Positions 51,938-63,589 are shown, counted from the first letter of the stretch. The stretch: DNA of 64,000 bases from Thermodesulfovibrio sp. (GCA_025057595.1 JANXBK010000001.1:93511-157510), one strand, 5' to 3'. Notes: a model not told the origin generated them from the sequence alone. Numbers and translations: made by a program.

Positions 51938-52378
51938 TTAGACTCCCTGTTTCTTATTGAATAAAATAGATTTTTTCAGAGCACATTCAATTCTATCCTT
52001 GACTTCTATATCCTTAAAGTTTGAGACGATATTTTTTATCCATTCTTGTTCAGAGCTATTAATTGAGATATTTTTTTCTTTACTCTTTTTCTCATACTTC
52101 TGAGGTATTTTGCCGAATTTAAACTCTACATCTTTTATACCAAACTTATTAAGTCTTTTTAAAACCTCTGTTTTCATTAAAATAAGCTCATTAAGCCATA
52201 TGTTAGAGTCAACAGTTATTAATAGAGTATCCTCTTTCAAATCTTTAGGAAATGTATGATTACTCACAGGAGATTCAAATATTTTCTCCCAGTTTTTTCT
52301 TAAAAACTTTAATTTTACCGCATCTTCTATTCCTAAATCCCTAAATATATAAGTTAATATGTTTCCTATTTGTATCAT
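51938..52378 (-). CDS. DUF721/DciA-like protein
   Basis: [49 protein letters not shown] pattern. Confidence 0.75.
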   Translation of the reverse strand: MIQIGNILTYIFRDLGIEDAVKLKFLRKNWEKIFESPVSNHTFPKDLKEDTLLITVDSNIWLNELILMKTEVLKRLNKFGIKDVEFKFGKIPQKYEKKSKEKNISINSSEQEWIKNIVSNFKDIEVKDRIECALKKSILFNKKQGV

Positions 52379-52563
52379 AAAACTTTAGTTACGACTTTTG
52401 AGCGTAAACATCTTGTACAAACAAAGACTCTTTTTGGACCCTTTTGTGTAAGAATTTTCATTCTTTGAAGATTTGGATAAAAATATCTCTTTGTTTTATT
52501 ATTTGCGTGACTGACATTATGTCCTACAACCTTCCTTTTTCCACATACATAACAGCTTGCCAT
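52375..52563 (-). CDS. rpmB: 50S ribosomal protein L28
   Basis: [30 protein letters not shown]. Confidence 0.95.
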   Translation of the reverse strand: MASCYVCGKRKVVGHNVSHANNKTKRYFYPNLQRMKILTQKGPKRVFVCTRCLRSKVVTKVL

Positions 52564-52640
52564 TACTACCTCCTAATTTGCATATAGTTATTATTTTATG
52601 ATAACATTTTAATGACTTATAAACAAGGAGGCATCTGTTT

Positions 52641-54893
52641 ATGTCAGACAAGGGTATAAGAAGTATAGAGTTAGCCAAAGAGCTTGGTGTTAAACCAACT
52701 GAAATAATAAAGATAATTGAAAAACTAAGAAATACTCAATTCAAAAAACGTACTACAAACATAAAAATACAACCAGAGGAAGTTGAGCAAATAAAACAGG
52801 CTCTAAAGAAAACGGAAATCAAAGAAGAAAAGGAGTCTTTTAGGGAAGAGCCAATGAAAGAGGAGACAGTTAAGGAAAAATTTGAAGAGTTAAAGGAAGA
52901 GGAACCGGTTTCTAAGGTAGTAATTGAAGAAGAGTTAGAGGAAGATTTTATACCAAACAGATTTAGGAAAGAGATAACTTTTGAAAAAATAGAAAAGATT
53001 AAACCAAAACCTATTATAACAAAGATTCCACCCAAAAAGATTGAGCCTAAAAAGTGGTTTGATTTAAAGGAGCAGAGAAAAGCAAAAGATAAGTTTAAGA
53101 AGGAAGAAACAGTAGTTACTCCATCAACAGCTCCAAGAAAAAAATCTATAAAACTTGAAGAAGGAACAACAGTTAAAGAGTTTGCAGAGCTTATAGGGCA
53201 AAAAGTCTCAGATGTTATTAAAAAATTTATGGAACTTGGTTATATGCCAACAATCAATCAACCTGTAGATCTTGATGCTGCCCAGATTGTTGCAGATAGT
53301 TTTGGAGTAAAGATTGAGATAGCCCAGCCAGAGGAGGTTGATATAGATTTAGAGATTGCAGATTCTCCAGAGTCTTTACAGCCTCGTCCTCCTATAGTAA
53401 CAGTTATGGGTCATGTTGATCATGGTAAAACATCCTTGCTTGATGCTATAAGGCAAACAAAAGTTGTTGAGCAGGAAGCAGGTGGAATTACACAGCACAT
53501 AGGAGCCTATAAAGTAACACTTCATGGTAAAGATATAACTTTTCTTGACACACCAGGACACGAAGCCTTTACAGCTTTAAGAGCAAGAGGCGCAAAAGTA
53601 ACAGATATAGTTGTTTTAGTTGTTGCTGCAGATGATGGAGTTATGCCACAAACAGTAGAAGCAATAAATCATGCAAAAGCTGCTGGTGTTCCAATAGTTG
53701 TTGCCGTTAACAAAATTGACAAACCAGAAGCAAATCCTCAAAAGGTAAGAATACAACTTAGTGAGTATGGAATAATTCCTGAGGAGTGGGGTGGGCAGAA
53801 TATATTTGTTGATATATCTGCAAAAAAGAGAATAGGAATTGAGAATCTACTTGAGATGATACTTCTTCAAGCAGAGATTATGGAACTAAAGGCAAATCCA
53901 AATAAATCAGCTCGTGGGACAATAATCGAATCTCGCTTAGACAAAGGTCGCGGTCCTGTAGCAACTGTAATAGTTCAAAATGGCACATTAAAGATTGGTG
54001 ACGCCTTTGTAGCAGGAACGACCTATGGAAAGGTAAGAGCATTGATTGATGATACAGGCAGGAGAGTTAATGAAGCTTTACCATCAACACCCGTTGAAGT
54101 AATAGGTTTTGAAGAAGTTCCTCAAGCAGGCGACAGTTTCATTGTAGTTGAAGATGAAAAATTAGCTCGTCAAATAGCAAATACAAGAGCGCAAAAGAAA
54201 AGATTAGCAGAGATGCAAAGAGCACAAAAGCTTACACTACAAGATTTATATGAGAAAATTAAGGAAGGAGAAGTTAAAGAGCTTAATTTAATTATAAAAG
54301 GTGATGTTCAAGGCTCTGTTGAGGCATTAAAGAAAGCTGTTGAGGAGATTTCACACCCTGAAGTAAAGGTAAAAGTAATTCATGCAGCAGTTGGAGGTAT
54401 TACTGAGTCTGATATTAATCTTGCAGCTACAGCTAATGCAATAGTAATTGGTTTTAATGTTAGACCGACACTTAAGGCTCAAGAGCTTGCGGAGCAACAC
54501 GGAGTTGATGTAAGACTTTATAGCATTATCTATGATGTAATAGATGATGTGAAGAAGGCTTTAGTAGGCATGCTTGAGCCAGAGATTAAAGAGAAAGTTG
54601 TTGGTAGAGCAGAAGTTAGAGCAATATTTAAGATTTCTAAGGTTGGAATAGTAGCAGGATGTTATGTTTTAAATGGAGTAATATCAAGAGCTTCTGATGG
54701 AATAAGAGTTATAAGAGACAATATTGTAGTTTATGAGGGTAAAATTGGTTCTCTTAAGAGGTTTAAAGAGGATGTAAGAGAGGTACAAGCAGGTTATGAA
54801 TGTGGTTTAACTATAGAAGGTTATCAAGATATAAGAGAGGGTGATATCCTAGAAAACTATATATTAGAAAAGATTCCTGCAAAAGGTTTATAA
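52641..54893 (+). CDS. infB: Translation initiation factor IF-2
   Basis: [44 protein letters not shown]. Confidence 0.97.
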   Translation: MSDKGIRSIELAKELGVKPTEIIKIIEKLRNTQFKKRTTNIKIQPEEVEQIKQALKKTEIKEEKESFREEPMKEETVKEKFEELKEEEPVSKVVIEEELEEDFIPNRFRKEITFEKIEKIKPKPIITKIPPKKIEPKKWFDLKEQRKAKDKFKKEETVVTPSTAPRKKSIKLEEGTTVKEFAELIGQKVSDVIKKFMELGYMPTINQPVDLDAAQIVADSFGVKIEIAQPEEVDIDLEIADSPESLQPRPPIVTVMGHVDHGKTSLLDAIRQTKVVEQEAGGITQHIGAYKVTLHGKDITFLDTPGHEAFTALRARGAKVTDIVVLVVAADDGVMPQTVEAINHAKAAGVPIVVAVNKIDKPEANPQKVRIQLSEYGIIPEEWGGQNIFVDISAKKRIGIENLLEMILLQAEIMELKANPNKSARGTIIESRLDKGRGPVATVIVQNGTLKIGDAFVAGTTYGKVRALIDDTGRRVNEALPSTPVEVIGFEEVPQAGDSFIVVEDEKLARQIANTRAQKKRLAEMQRAQKLTLQDLYEKIKEGEVKELNLIIKGDVQGSVEALKKAVEEISHPEVKVKVIHAAVGGITESDINLAATANAIVIGFNVRPTLKAQELAEQHGVDVRLYSIIYDVIDDVKKALVGMLEPEIKEKVVGRAEVRAIFKISKVGIVAGCYVLNGVISRASDGIRVIRDNIVVYEGKIGSLKRFKEDVREVQAGYECGLTIEGYQDIREGDILENYILEKIPAKGL

Positions 54894-55250
54894 ATGCATC
54901 CTTATAAAAGATCTCAAAGACTTAGTGTTCTTTTGAGAGAGGAAGTGGCTGATATAATACTTCGCAAGCTGAAAGATCCGAGATTAGGATTTATTACTGT
55001 TACTGATGTTGAGCTTTCTGAGGATTTAAAGATAGCAAAAGTCTTTGTATCTGTTCTTAAAACTGAACAAAAAGATATAACACTTAAGATTTTGAACGAG
55101 GCTAAAGGATTTGTTAGAAATGAAATAGCAAAAAGGCTTCACATAAAGGTTATACCTACTTTTGAGTTTTTATTTGATGAGTCAATTGAGCGTGGATTTC
55201 GTATTGATGCTCTTTTAAGAGAGATTAGAAAAACATCGGAGGAAGATTGA
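54894..55250 (+). CDS. rbfA: Ribosome-binding factor A
   Basis: RSQRLSVLLREEVADIILRKLKDPRLGFITVTDVELSEDLKIAKVFVSV. Confidence 0.95.
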   Translation: MHPYKRSQRLSVLLREEVADIILRKLKDPRLGFITVTDVELSEDLKIAKVFVSVLKTEQKDITLKILNEAKGFVRNEIAKRLHIKVIPTFEFLFDESIERGFRIDALLREIRKTSEED

Positions 55251-56230
55251 ATCCACCAAAAAAATTAATTAATGCTTTAAAAGAAAATGAAAGATTCTTA
55301 ATTCTGACTCATACAGCTCCAGATGGTGATGCCTTTGGAAGTCAGCTTGCTTTAAAACTTCTTCTTGAAGAATTAGGGAAAAAAGTAGAGGCATTCTCTG
55401 AATATCCAATTCCTGAGCAGTATAAATTTCTTCCCGGAGTAAACTCTATAAAGGATTTAAAATTTTTATCTTTAGACAGTTTTGATTGCTTAATACTTGT
55501 TGATTGTAACAGACCTAAAAGAGTTAGTTATCAAAAAGATATTGTTGACTCATTAAGAGAATTTAAAGGAATAAAGATTGTTATTGACCATCACTATGAG
55601 GATAATGAAACATTGGATTTTGCCACAGTGTCTTGGATATGTCCAGAAGTGGCAGCAACTTCTGTGCTTATTTACTATATTTGTAAAAAATTAAATTTTG
55701 CTCTTAACAAAGAGATCGCCACTAATATATACACAGGTATTATTGTAGATACGGGAAACTTTCAGTTTGACAATACTTCAGAGGAGGTTTTTAGTATTGC
55801 CTCTGAGTGTGTTAAAGCAGGAGCTAATCCATCGTTTATTTATCAGCAAAGTTTTGAAAACTGGAGTATAAAAAGATTTAATTTATTTAAAAATATGTTA
55901 AGTTCCTTAGAGGTAAACCCTCCGGTTGCAATAGCTTTTTTGTCAAATGATGTCTTTAAAAAGCTTAATGTTATAGAGGCTGATACAGAGAGATTTGTAG
56001 AGTTTTTAAGAATTTTAAAGGATGTAAAAATTGCAGCACTTTTTAGAGAGATTGAAAAAGGATTTATTAAAGTAAGTCTTCGTTCAAAGGGAGATATTGA
56101 TATCAGTAAAATAGCAACAGAATTTGGTGGAGGAGGGCATAAAAATGCTGCTGGTTACAGAATCAGTGGCTCTTTTGAAGAGGCAAAAATGAAATTGATA
56201 GAGAAGTTGAAAAACTATAGTTTGCTATGA
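55247..56230 (+). CDS. DHH/DHHA1 phosphoesterase (NrnA-like)
   Basis: TAPDGDAFGSQLAL, LVDCNRPKR, IDHHYEDN, GGGGHKNAAGYRI; TTG start overlapping rbfA. Confidence 0.92.
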   Translation: MNPPKKLINALKENERFLILTHTAPDGDAFGSQLALKLLLEELGKKVEAFSEYPIPEQYKFLPGVNSIKDLKFLSLDSFDCLILVDCNRPKRVSYQKDIVDSLREFKGIKIVIDHHYEDNETLDFATVSWICPEVAATSVLIYYICKKLNFALNKEIATNIYTGIIVDTGNFQFDNTSEEVFSIASECVKAGANPSFIYQQSFENWSIKRFNLFKNMLSSLEVNPPVAIAFLSNDVFKKLNVIEADTERFVEFLRILKDVKIAALFREIEKGFIKVSLRSKGDIDISKIATEFGGGGHKNAAGYRISGSFEEAKMKLIEKLKNYSLL

Positions 56231-56236
56231 TGTAAA

Positions 56237-57001
56237 ATGGGTAAAATCATAGCAATCGCAAGCCAGAAGGGAGGAGTTGGTAAGACTACTACAGCTATAA
56301 ATTTATCAACCTCCATAGCAGTTAAAGGCAAAAAAGTTTTAGTAATAGATTCTGATCCTCAAGCAAGTCTCACTTTTGGTTTTGGAATAAGAAGAAATGG
56401 TGAAAAAATAAAAGGACTTTATGAGCTTTATGCAGGAAAGGCAGAGTTTGTAGAAGTTTCATTAAAAATATTTGAAAATCTTTATATTATTCCATCTAAA
56501 GTAGACCTTTTTATGGCTGAGCTTGAGATTTTTGATACAGAAGAAAGAGAAAGAAGATTAAAATGTATCATTGATAGTTTTAAAGTAGATTTTGATTATA
56601 TCTTTATTGATTGCCCTCCCTCTTTTTCCTTTTTAACACTTTGTGCATTGGTGGCTTCAGACTCTGTATTAATTCCAGTTCAATGTGAGCAGTTTGCAGT
56701 TGAGGCTTTAAGAGTTTTTATAAAGCTTCTTTGGCGAATTAAAGCAAATTTTAACGAGTCTCTTGAGCTTGAAGGCATTCTTCTTACTATGTTTAGTAAA
56801 CATTTAACTTTAAGTAGAGTAATATTAGAAGATGTAAAAAAAGTTTTCAGAAGCAAAACCTTTGAAACTATTATTCCAAGAAATGTTGCTTTAGCAGAGG
56901 CTACGCAAAAAGGACTACCAGCAGTTTTTTACGCTCCCGATGCAATAGGTAGCCTTGCATACCGACAACTTGCTTCAGAGTTTATTGCGAAACAGTGTTA
57001 A
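56237..57001 (+). CDS. ParA-family ATPase, second copy without adjacent ParB
   Basis: [58 protein letters not shown]. Confidence 0.93.
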   Translation: MGKIIAIASQKGGVGKTTTAINLSTSIAVKGKKVLVIDSDPQASLTFGFGIRRNGEKIKGLYELYAGKAEFVEVSLKIFENLYIIPSKVDLFMAELEIFDTEERERRLKCIIDSFKVDFDYIFIDCPPSFSFLTLCALVASDSVLIPVQCEQFAVEALRVFIKLLWRIKANFNESLELEGILLTMFSKHLTLSRVILEDVKKVFRSKTFETIIPRNVALAEATQKGLPAVFYAPDAIGSLAYRQLASEFIAKQC

Positions 57002-58760
57002 GTTTTTCAAGAATTTCTCTTGCAAGTCTAAGATTAAATCCAGGAAGTGCAGCGATTTCCTCCAAGGAAGCAGACTTTATTTTATTGATACTACCAAAGT
57101 ATTTTAGTAGTGTAAGTCTTCTTTTTTTACCAATACCCGGAATTTTTTCCAATAGAGATTCAAAGGTTACTTTTTTGCGAAGTTTTTTATGATAGGAGAT
57201 TGCAAATCTATGTGCTTCATCTCTTATTCTTCTTAAAAGTAGTGAGGAGGCTTTTTTGTCCTCCAGTAAGATCTCTTCTCCTGTAGGTAAAATCAATCTA
57301 TTAGGGTCTTTAGTGATTGCAAAAATATTTAAATTTTCTCTAATTTCATTTATTACTCTCAGTAGGGTATTAAGATGTCCCTTTCCACCATCTATTAAAA
57401 TAATATCAGGTTTAGGAATTTCTTGAGGCTCATCAAACTTTTTTACTACTCTAAGCACTACTTCTTTCATTGCAGAGTAATCGTCAATTCCTTCTGTTTC
57501 CTTAATTTTTAGGTGTCTGTAGTAGTTTTTATTGAAAGAACCGTCTTCCCAATATATAAAACTGCCTACTGAATAAAAGCCAAATAAAGTTGATACATCA
57601 AAAGCACCAATCTTTGAAGGAGTCTCTCTAAGGGAAAGTCTTTGTTTTATTTCCTGTAAAGCAGCCTCCACCCCTGTTAATTTTGCTTTTAAGTGAACAG
57701 TTGCATTTGCTTTAGCCATATCAAGTAAATCAGCCTCTTCTTTTAAAGATGGAGTTCTTATCTGAACTGTCCCACCTCTTTTTTCAGAAAGCCATAGTCT
57801 AAGCTCTGTGAAGTCTTCTGGTAAGTCCTCTACAATTATCAAAGGTGGAGGCAGAAGAAACTCCTTTGAATATAGAGCTTCTATTATTGAGCGGATAAGT
57901 TCTTTTTCATTTTCATAGAAAGCCTTTTTTATAAAATAATCCTTAGAACCAATCAATAAACCATTTCTTACAAACAATACATTTACGGATACTTTTGAGT
58001 CTTCAATATAACTTCCCACAACATCAATATCATCAAGATTTACAGAGACAACTCTTTGTTGTGAAAAGATTCTTTCAAGTTTTTTTATTTGGTCTCGAAC
58101 TTGAGCTGCCTGCTCAAATTTAAGCTCTTCACTCAGTTTTTGCATCTTTTGCCAAAGAGTATCGATTAACTCTTTTCTTTTACCCTTTAAAAAAAGAATA
58201 ACTTCCTCAACTCCCTTAAGATAGTCCTCCTTACTTACTAATCCTGCACATGGAGCAGGACATCGTTTCATCTGATACTGTATACAGGGTCTAATTGGTT
58301 TGTTTAAATTAAACTTACAGGTTCTTATTTGAAAATTTCTTCTTATAAAAGATAAAGCTTCCCACATTGATTGAGCAGGCACATATGGACCAAAATAGAG
58401 ATTTCCGTCTTTCTTAGGTTTTCTTACAACTTCAATTTTAGGCCACTGCTCAGTTATAGTGATTCTTAGATATGGATAGTTTTTATCGTCTCTTAAGAGA
58501 ACATTAAAAGGAGGCTTATACTCCTTTATTAAATTTGATTCAAGTATTAATGCTTCAAGCTCATTTGATGTCACAATATAAGAGAGAGCTTCAATAAGTT
58601 CAACCATTTTTGATTTTCTCATATCCTGCTGTGCTGATTGAAAATAGCTTTTTAACCTACTTTTAAGATTTTTGGCTTTTCCTACATAAAGCACTTTCCC
58701 CTTTTTGTCTTTAAAGATGTAAACACCGGTTTGGGATGGAACTGTTGAAAGATCAATCAT
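56982..58760 (-). CDS. uvrC: Excinuclease ABC subunit C
   Basis: [33 protein letters not shown] (GIY-YIG), [33 protein letters not shown]. Confidence 0.97.
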   Translation of the reverse strand: MIDLSTVPSQTGVYIFKDKKGKVLYVGKAKNLKSRLKSYFQSAQQDMRKSKMVELIEALSYIVTSNELEALILESNLIKEYKPPFNVLLRDDKNYPYLRITITEQWPKIEVVRKPKKDGNLYFGPYVPAQSMWEALSFIRRNFQIRTCKFNLNKPIRPCIQYQMKRCPAPCAGLVSKEDYLKGVEEVILFLKGKRKELIDTLWQKMQKLSEELKFEQAAQVRDQIKKLERIFSQQRVVSVNLDDIDVVGSYIEDSKVSVNVLFVRNGLLIGSKDYFIKKAFYENEKELIRSIIEALYSKEFLLPPPLIIVEDLPEDFTELRLWLSEKRGGTVQIRTPSLKEEADLLDMAKANATVHLKAKLTGVEAALQEIKQRLSLRETPSKIGAFDVSTLFGFYSVGSFIYWEDGSFNKNYYRHLKIKETEGIDDYSAMKEVVLRVVKKFDEPQEIPKPDIILIDGGKGHLNTLLRVINEIRENLNIFAITKDPNRLILPTGEEILLEDKKASSLLLRRIRDEAHRFAISYHKKLRKKVTFESLLEKIPGIGKKRRLTLLKYFGSINKIKSASLEEIAALPGFNLRLAREILEKLNTVSQ

Positions 58761-59214
58761 TTCTTATTTCAAATACAAAATCTATCTCCACTGTTGAGTT
58801 TAAAGGTAAACTACAAACTCCAACCGCGACTCTACAATGTTTTCCTCTGTCTCCAAAAATATTAATTAAAACCTCAGAAGCTAGATTAAGAACTTTTGGA
58901 TGTTCATAAAAATTAGCTGATGAGTTAATATATCCAGTAAGTTTTATACATTGTTTGATTCTGTCAAGGCTACCAAGACAATCTTTAGCAATTGCTAAAG
59001 CATTAAGAACTGTTTGTATTGCTTCCTTTTGTGCCTCCTCTAAGGTAACATTCTCTCCCACTTTACCAGTTTTCAGTATTTTGCCATCTCTAAAAGGAAG
59101 GATACCACTTAAAAATAAAAAATTGCCTGAAATGACATATGTTGTGTAAGCACCAACAGGTTTAATTGGTTCAGGAAGAGTATAGCCTAACTCTTTAATT
59201 TTTATTTCAATCAT
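58753..59214 (-). CDS. RidA/YjgF-family protein
   Basis: VGAYTTYVISGNFLFLSGILPFRDG, TVLNALAIAKDCLGSLDRIKQCIKLTGYINS, VAVGVCSLPLNSTVEIDFVFEI. Confidence 0.88.
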   Translation of the reverse strand: MIEIKIKELGYTLPEPIKPVGAYTTYVISGNFLFLSGILPFRDGKILKTGKVGENVTLEEAQKEAIQTVLNALAIAKDCLGSLDRIKQCIKLTGYINSSANFYEHPKVLNLASEVLINIFGDRGKHCRVAVGVCSLPLNSTVEIDFVFEIRND

Positions 59215-59253
59215 GAATATATTTTAGCAATTTTTTGGGGTATAATATACTAA

Positions 59254-59811
59254 ATGCCTAAGATTGCTGTTATAGATATTGATAATACGCTGTGGGATTT
59301 TGCATCTGTTCTTTATGAAGAGATCTTAAAAGTAAATCCTCTTATGCCCACACCTGATAAATGGATTTGCTGGGATTTCTGGAAAGAGTATCTCACAATA
59401 GAGAAGTTTTACAGTATCATTAACAAGATTCATTTTAGGCAAGATTGTTTTGGTGTTTTTCCTGATGCACAAGATTTTCTAAAAAAATTAAAAGCTTTTA
59501 ACTATCATATAGTTGTTGCAAGTCATAGACAGGAGGAAAGTAAAGAGGCAACTTTAAAATGGCTTTTAAAGCATAATTTGCCTTTTGACGAACTTCATCT
59601 AAGTTCTGATAAAACAGTATTATTTCCCTGTTGTAGCATTGTTGTAGATGACTCTCCCTATATTCTTGAGAAAGCACAAAAAATGAATATTACCGCTACA
59701 GGACTTGAATTTCCATGGAATAAAGACAATGGATTTAAACTTTTTAAGAGTCTTTCAGAAATAATACAATTTTTAAGCTCTTTAGATTATTCAAAAGAGA
59801 AAAATAAGTAA
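59254..59811 (+). CDS. HAD-superfamily hydrolase (NT5C/MDP-1-like)
   Basis: IAVIDIDNTLWDF, VASHRQEESKEATLKWLLKH, IVVDDSPYILEKA. Confidence 0.75.
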   Translation: MPKIAVIDIDNTLWDFASVLYEEILKVNPLMPTPDKWICWDFWKEYLTIEKFYSIINKIHFRQDCFGVFPDAQDFLKKLKAFNYHIVVASHRQEESKEATLKWLLKHNLPFDELHLSSDKTVLFPCCSIVVDDSPYILEKAQKMNITATGLEFPWNKDNGFKLFKSLSEIIQFLSSLDYSKEKNK

Positions 59812-59831
59812 TTTCAAAGAGAGTTTTTCTG

Positions 59832-60575
59832 ATGGAGCTGACAAGAACACTTCTTTTTGGTGAAGGTGTTTTTGAAACAATATTGTGGCGAGGCAGAACA
59901 AAGAAACTTGTCAGACATTATGAAAGACTTAAAAGTTCAGCAGTTTTTTTTCATATACCCTGTCCTGATTTTGAAACATTCTGTAGAGCAATTGAAGAAA
60001 AGAGTGAGGGAAGGATTAATCTTTATGTAAAGTTTTGTTTGTTTTCAAAGGGGGACTCTCTTTATTACCTTTATCCTCAAAGTTCAGAAAGCTTAGTAGT
60101 TGTGAAAGATTATATACCTGATGTGGCCCCTAAAAAACTTTGTTTGTCAAGTATAAAAAGACATAGTAAAAACCCAGTGATATATCATAAGACAATGAAC
60201 TATTTGCCTAATATTATTGCAAAAAGAGAGGCACTCTCAAGGGGTTTTGATGATGCTGTTATACTTAATGAAAAAGATGAGATAACAGAGTGTTCTGCTT
60301 CTAATATTTTGATATTAAAAAATAACAAAATTTTTACTCCTGCTCGGGAATGTGGACTTCTTTTAGGTACAACTCTGCAAATTTTGATTGAAAAGATGGA
60401 TGTAATAGAAGAAAGACTTACTGTAGATGATTTATATAATGCTTCATATCTCTTTATTACTAATAGTCTCATTGGTGCTTTACCTGTAGTTCAGTTTATG
60501 GATAGAGCTTACCCTGTTGATTATGAACTCCTAAACTTAATGAACTCTCTCATAGATAGAGAAAACTCTCTATAG
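59832..60575 (+). CDS. pabC: Branched-chain aminotransferase/4-amino-4-deoxychorismate lyase-like
   Basis: FGEGVFETILWRGR, KTMNYLPNIIAKREALSRGFDDAVILNEKDEITECSASNILI; adjacent pabB. Confidence 0.88.
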   Translation: MELTRTLLFGEGVFETILWRGRTKKLVRHYERLKSSAVFFHIPCPDFETFCRAIEEKSEGRINLYVKFCLFSKGDSLYYLYPQSSESLVVVKDYIPDVAPKKLCLSSIKRHSKNPVIYHKTMNYLPNIIAKREALSRGFDDAVILNEKDEITECSASNILILKNNKIFTPARECGLLLGTTLQILIEKMDVIEERLTVDDLYNASYLFITNSLIGALPVVQFMDRAYPVDYELLNLMNSLIDRENSL

Positions 60576-60576
60576 A

Positions 60577-61662
60577 ATGCTTATAATTTGTGGTAGTTGG
60601 CTTGGCAAAAGAGGATTTTATGAGGCAGAGATTGAGAACGTAGTTTTCTACCATAGTTTTGTTGAGATAGAAAAAATTGAGCCTGTCAGTTTTACAATAT
60701 TCTCCTACGATCTTTCAAATGAAACACTCAGCTTAAATCTAAAAAAATCCGAGTTGCCACCTATTGTTATTGTAAAAATAAAAAAATTTAGAAAAATCAG
60801 TAAATCAGAAGGAAGCTTCAGACTGCTACATCTTAATAATGCTTTACAGGATAATGAGTTTATCTTAGGTGTGCTTAGAGTCCGTAAACTTATTGAAAAA
60901 GGTACTGTATATCAAATAAATCTTACAAACCGTTTTGATTTTGAGTTTCAAGGTGATCCTCTGTCTTTATTTTTTCGCTTCTATGAAAATCAGCCTGTCC
61001 CGTATGCATTTTTTCTTAATCTTAATGATTTTTTCATAGTCTCTGGCTCAATGGAACTTTTCCTTGAAAAAAGGGGAAATACTATTATCAGTAAACCTAT
61101 CAAAGGCACATCAAAATCTCATGCGTTTCTTAAAAACAGCCAAAAAGACAAAGCAGAAAATCTCATGATTACAGATATGATGCGGAATGACATTGGTAGG
61201 ATTGCCAATATTGGAAGTGTAAGAGTTTCCGAACTTTTTAAAATAACAAAATACAGAACCCTCTATCAGATGCACTCTACAGTGGAAGGAAACACAGATA
61301 AATCTATAATTGAAATACTTCAAGCAACCTTTCCACCAGCCTCTGTAACAGGTGCACCAAAAAGAAAGGCTGTAGAAATGATTGACACTCTTGAACCCCA
61401 TGCTCGTAGTTATTACTGTGGCTGTGCTGGATTAATAAAAAATAAGACTGACTTTACCCTATCAGTGCTCATTAGAACTGCTGTAGGCATGGGTAACAGG
61501 CTTTCCTACTATGCAGGCTGTGGAATTGTCTGGGATTCAGAGCCTGAACGGGAATTAAGAGAACTTTATCTTAAAGTAAAGGCTTTTTATCCAGATATAA
61601 ATACTATGATAGAATCTGAAAAATTCTGTTATAAAAAATTAGAAAATTTAGGAGATGTTTAA
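60577..61662 (+). CDS. pabB: Aminodeoxychorismate synthase component I
   Basis: GTVYQINLTNRFDFEF, PIKGTSKS, MITDMMRNDIGRIANIGSVRVSELF, FPPASVTGAPKRKAVEMIDTLE. Confidence 0.93.
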   Translation: MLIICGSWLGKRGFYEAEIENVVFYHSFVEIEKIEPVSFTIFSYDLSNETLSLNLKKSELPPIVIVKIKKFRKISKSEGSFRLLHLNNALQDNEFILGVLRVRKLIEKGTVYQINLTNRFDFEFQGDPLSLFFRFYENQPVPYAFFLNLNDFFIVSGSMELFLEKRGNTIISKPIKGTSKSHAFLKNSQKDKAENLMITDMMRNDIGRIANIGSVRVSELFKITKYRTLYQMHSTVEGNTDKSIIEILQATFPPASVTGAPKRKAVEMIDTLEPHARSYYCGCAGLIKNKTDFTLSVLIRTAVGMGNRLSYYAGCGIVWDSEPERELRELYLKVKAFYPDINTMIESEKFCYKKLENLGDV

Positions 61663-61665
61663 TCA

Positions 61666-61929
61666 ATGTTTCAAGTGCATGAAAGAGATGGAGAGATTAT
61701 CTTTACTGAAAAAGTATCAAACAAATTGAGAATTTTTCTCTCAATTATCGGTTTTTTCCCAATAATTTATGTGCCCTATAAGTTAATCATTCAACCAGGC
61801 TGGAATGAGTTTAGCATCTACCTATTTTTTTCTATTGTTATCTCAATAGGTGCATTTTTATTAGGCAGTCTATTTTTAGCAGCAGGGCTTTTTGGCACAC
61901 TCAGTTATGATATAATTAGAAAAATTTAG
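61666..61929 (+). CDS. Small hypothetical membrane protein
   Basis: 87 aa, two hydrophobic helices; no family recognised. Confidence 0.5.
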   Translation: MFQVHERDGEIIFTEKVSNKLRIFLSIIGFFPIIYVPYKLIIQPGWNEFSIYLFFSIVISIGAFLLGSLFLAAGLFGTLSYDIIRKI

Positions 61930-61941
61930 TGAGGCTTAATC

Positions 61942-63484
61942 ATGGACAAAGACATACACTTTGAAGACAAGCTTTGGAAAGCAGCAGACAAACTAAGAAA
62001 AAAAGTTGAGGTTCATGAATACAAGTATGTTGTTTTAGGTTTAATATTTCTTCGCTATCTTTCCTATAGATATGACGAAGCACGAAAGGAGCTGGAGCAA
62101 GAGTTCTCTTCAAAGGTTGCTGAAGCACCAGTGCAGTATCAACCAATCATGGAGCGAGCAATTAAAGACAAGGACCATTATCGTTCAAAGGGAGTTTTAA
62201 TGGTTCCTGAAGAAGCACACTGGAGCTATCTAATTAAAAATGCCAATCAACCAAATATAGGAGAACTTATAGACAGAGCAATTGAGCTTCTTGAAAGGGA
62301 ATATCCGAAAGAGCTAAAAGATGTCATACCCAAAAGATTTACTCAGATAAACCTTGACAGCCACGACCTTGCCTATCTTATAAATCTCTTTACAGATATT
62401 GATTTTGGTGATGGACACAATGGTAAAGACATATTCGGAAGAATTTATGAGTATTTTCTCGGTAAATTTGCAGAGGCAGAAGGAAGAAAGGGTGGAGAGT
62501 TTTACACCCCAAGGTCTCTTACAAGGCTAATTGTTGAGATTTTGGACATAAAAGGTGGAAGAGTCTTTGACCCAGCCTGTGGCTCTGGAGGATTTTTTGT
62601 CTCCATCATTGAAAAGCTGGAAAAGGAAGGGATTGATAAATTTAAACTTTCTATTTATGGGCAGGACTCAAAGGATGTGGTATGGAAACTATGTAAAATG
62701 AACCTTGCCATCAGAGGAGTTGAAGGAGACATAAAAATTGGTGATTCCTATCATGATGACAAATTTTTTGACCTAAGGGCAGACTATGTCCTTTCAAATC
62801 CACCTTTCAATGACAGTGCATGGGGAAGAGACAGAGTAAAGCCAAATGATCCAAGATTTAAGTATGGGCTACCGCCTGAAAATAATGCAAACTTCGTGTG
62901 GATTCAACATTACATTTATCATCTTGCACCAAGTGGTAAAGCTGGTTTTGTCATGGCAAATGGAGCTCTCTCTGGAGGAAATGTAGAAGGAGAGATAAGA
63001 AGAAAGATTATTGAAGATGACCTTATCTATGGCATAGTTGCCTGTCCTCCAAAGTTGTTTTATACAGTCTCTTTACCTGTCTCACTCTGGTTTATAAGAA
63101 AAAGTAAGCCTGAGCATATGAAGAGCAAGGTGCTATTTGTTTATGCTAAAAATCTTTATAAACAACTCTCCCGTAGACAAAATGTATTCACAGAAGAGCA
63201 TATTAAAAAGATTGTTAAAAAATTTAGACTTTTTGAAGAAGGGAAAAATTGAAGACATAGATGAATTAGGATTTTCAAAGGTTGCTACCTTAGAGGAATT
63301 AGCCAAAAACGGCTATGTCTTAACTCCAGGAAGATATGTTGGAGTAAAGCTTCAAGAGGATGAAGAGCCCTTTGAAGAAAAGATGAAAGCCTATTCAGAG
63401 GAACTTTCAGAGTTACTTATTCAGGAGAGAGAGCTTAATCAGAAGATTGTAGAGGTTTTTAAGGCTTTGGGATGGAAGATTTGA
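61942..63484 (+). pseudogene. hsdM: Type I restriction-modification N6-adenine methyltransferase HsdM, split by +1 frameshift near 63244-63250
   Basis: Frame 1 (61942-63252) has FDPACGSGGFFVSI and LSNPPFNDSAWG; frame 2 continues with KIEDIDELGFSKVATLEELAKNGYVLTPGRYVGV. Removing one A from GGGAAAAATT gives a continuous 513-aa HsdM. Confidence 0.85.
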
Positions 63485-63511
63485 AATTTCTCTAAAATGT
63501 AGGAGTTATTC

Positions 63512-63589
63512 ATGAATATTGAAGAAATTAAGGAAAAAATTAAAAAAATATTTATGGAATCATATAAAGGATTGGTGGGTGAGGGATGA
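63512..63589 (+). CDS. 25-aa mini-ORF translationally coupled to MNT gene
   Basis: AGGAG Shine-Dalgarno, MNIEEIKEKIKKIFMESYKGLVGEG*, ATGA overlap with 63586 start. Confidence 0.4.
   Translation: MNIEEIKEKIKKIFMESYKGLVGEG

Noticed and set aside
63137-63484. Separate 115-aa gene
   Set aside because: From 63250 on it is the HsdM C-terminus in the +1 frame; the first ~38 residues are a shadow of the upstream frame, so treated as part of a frameshifted hsdM.
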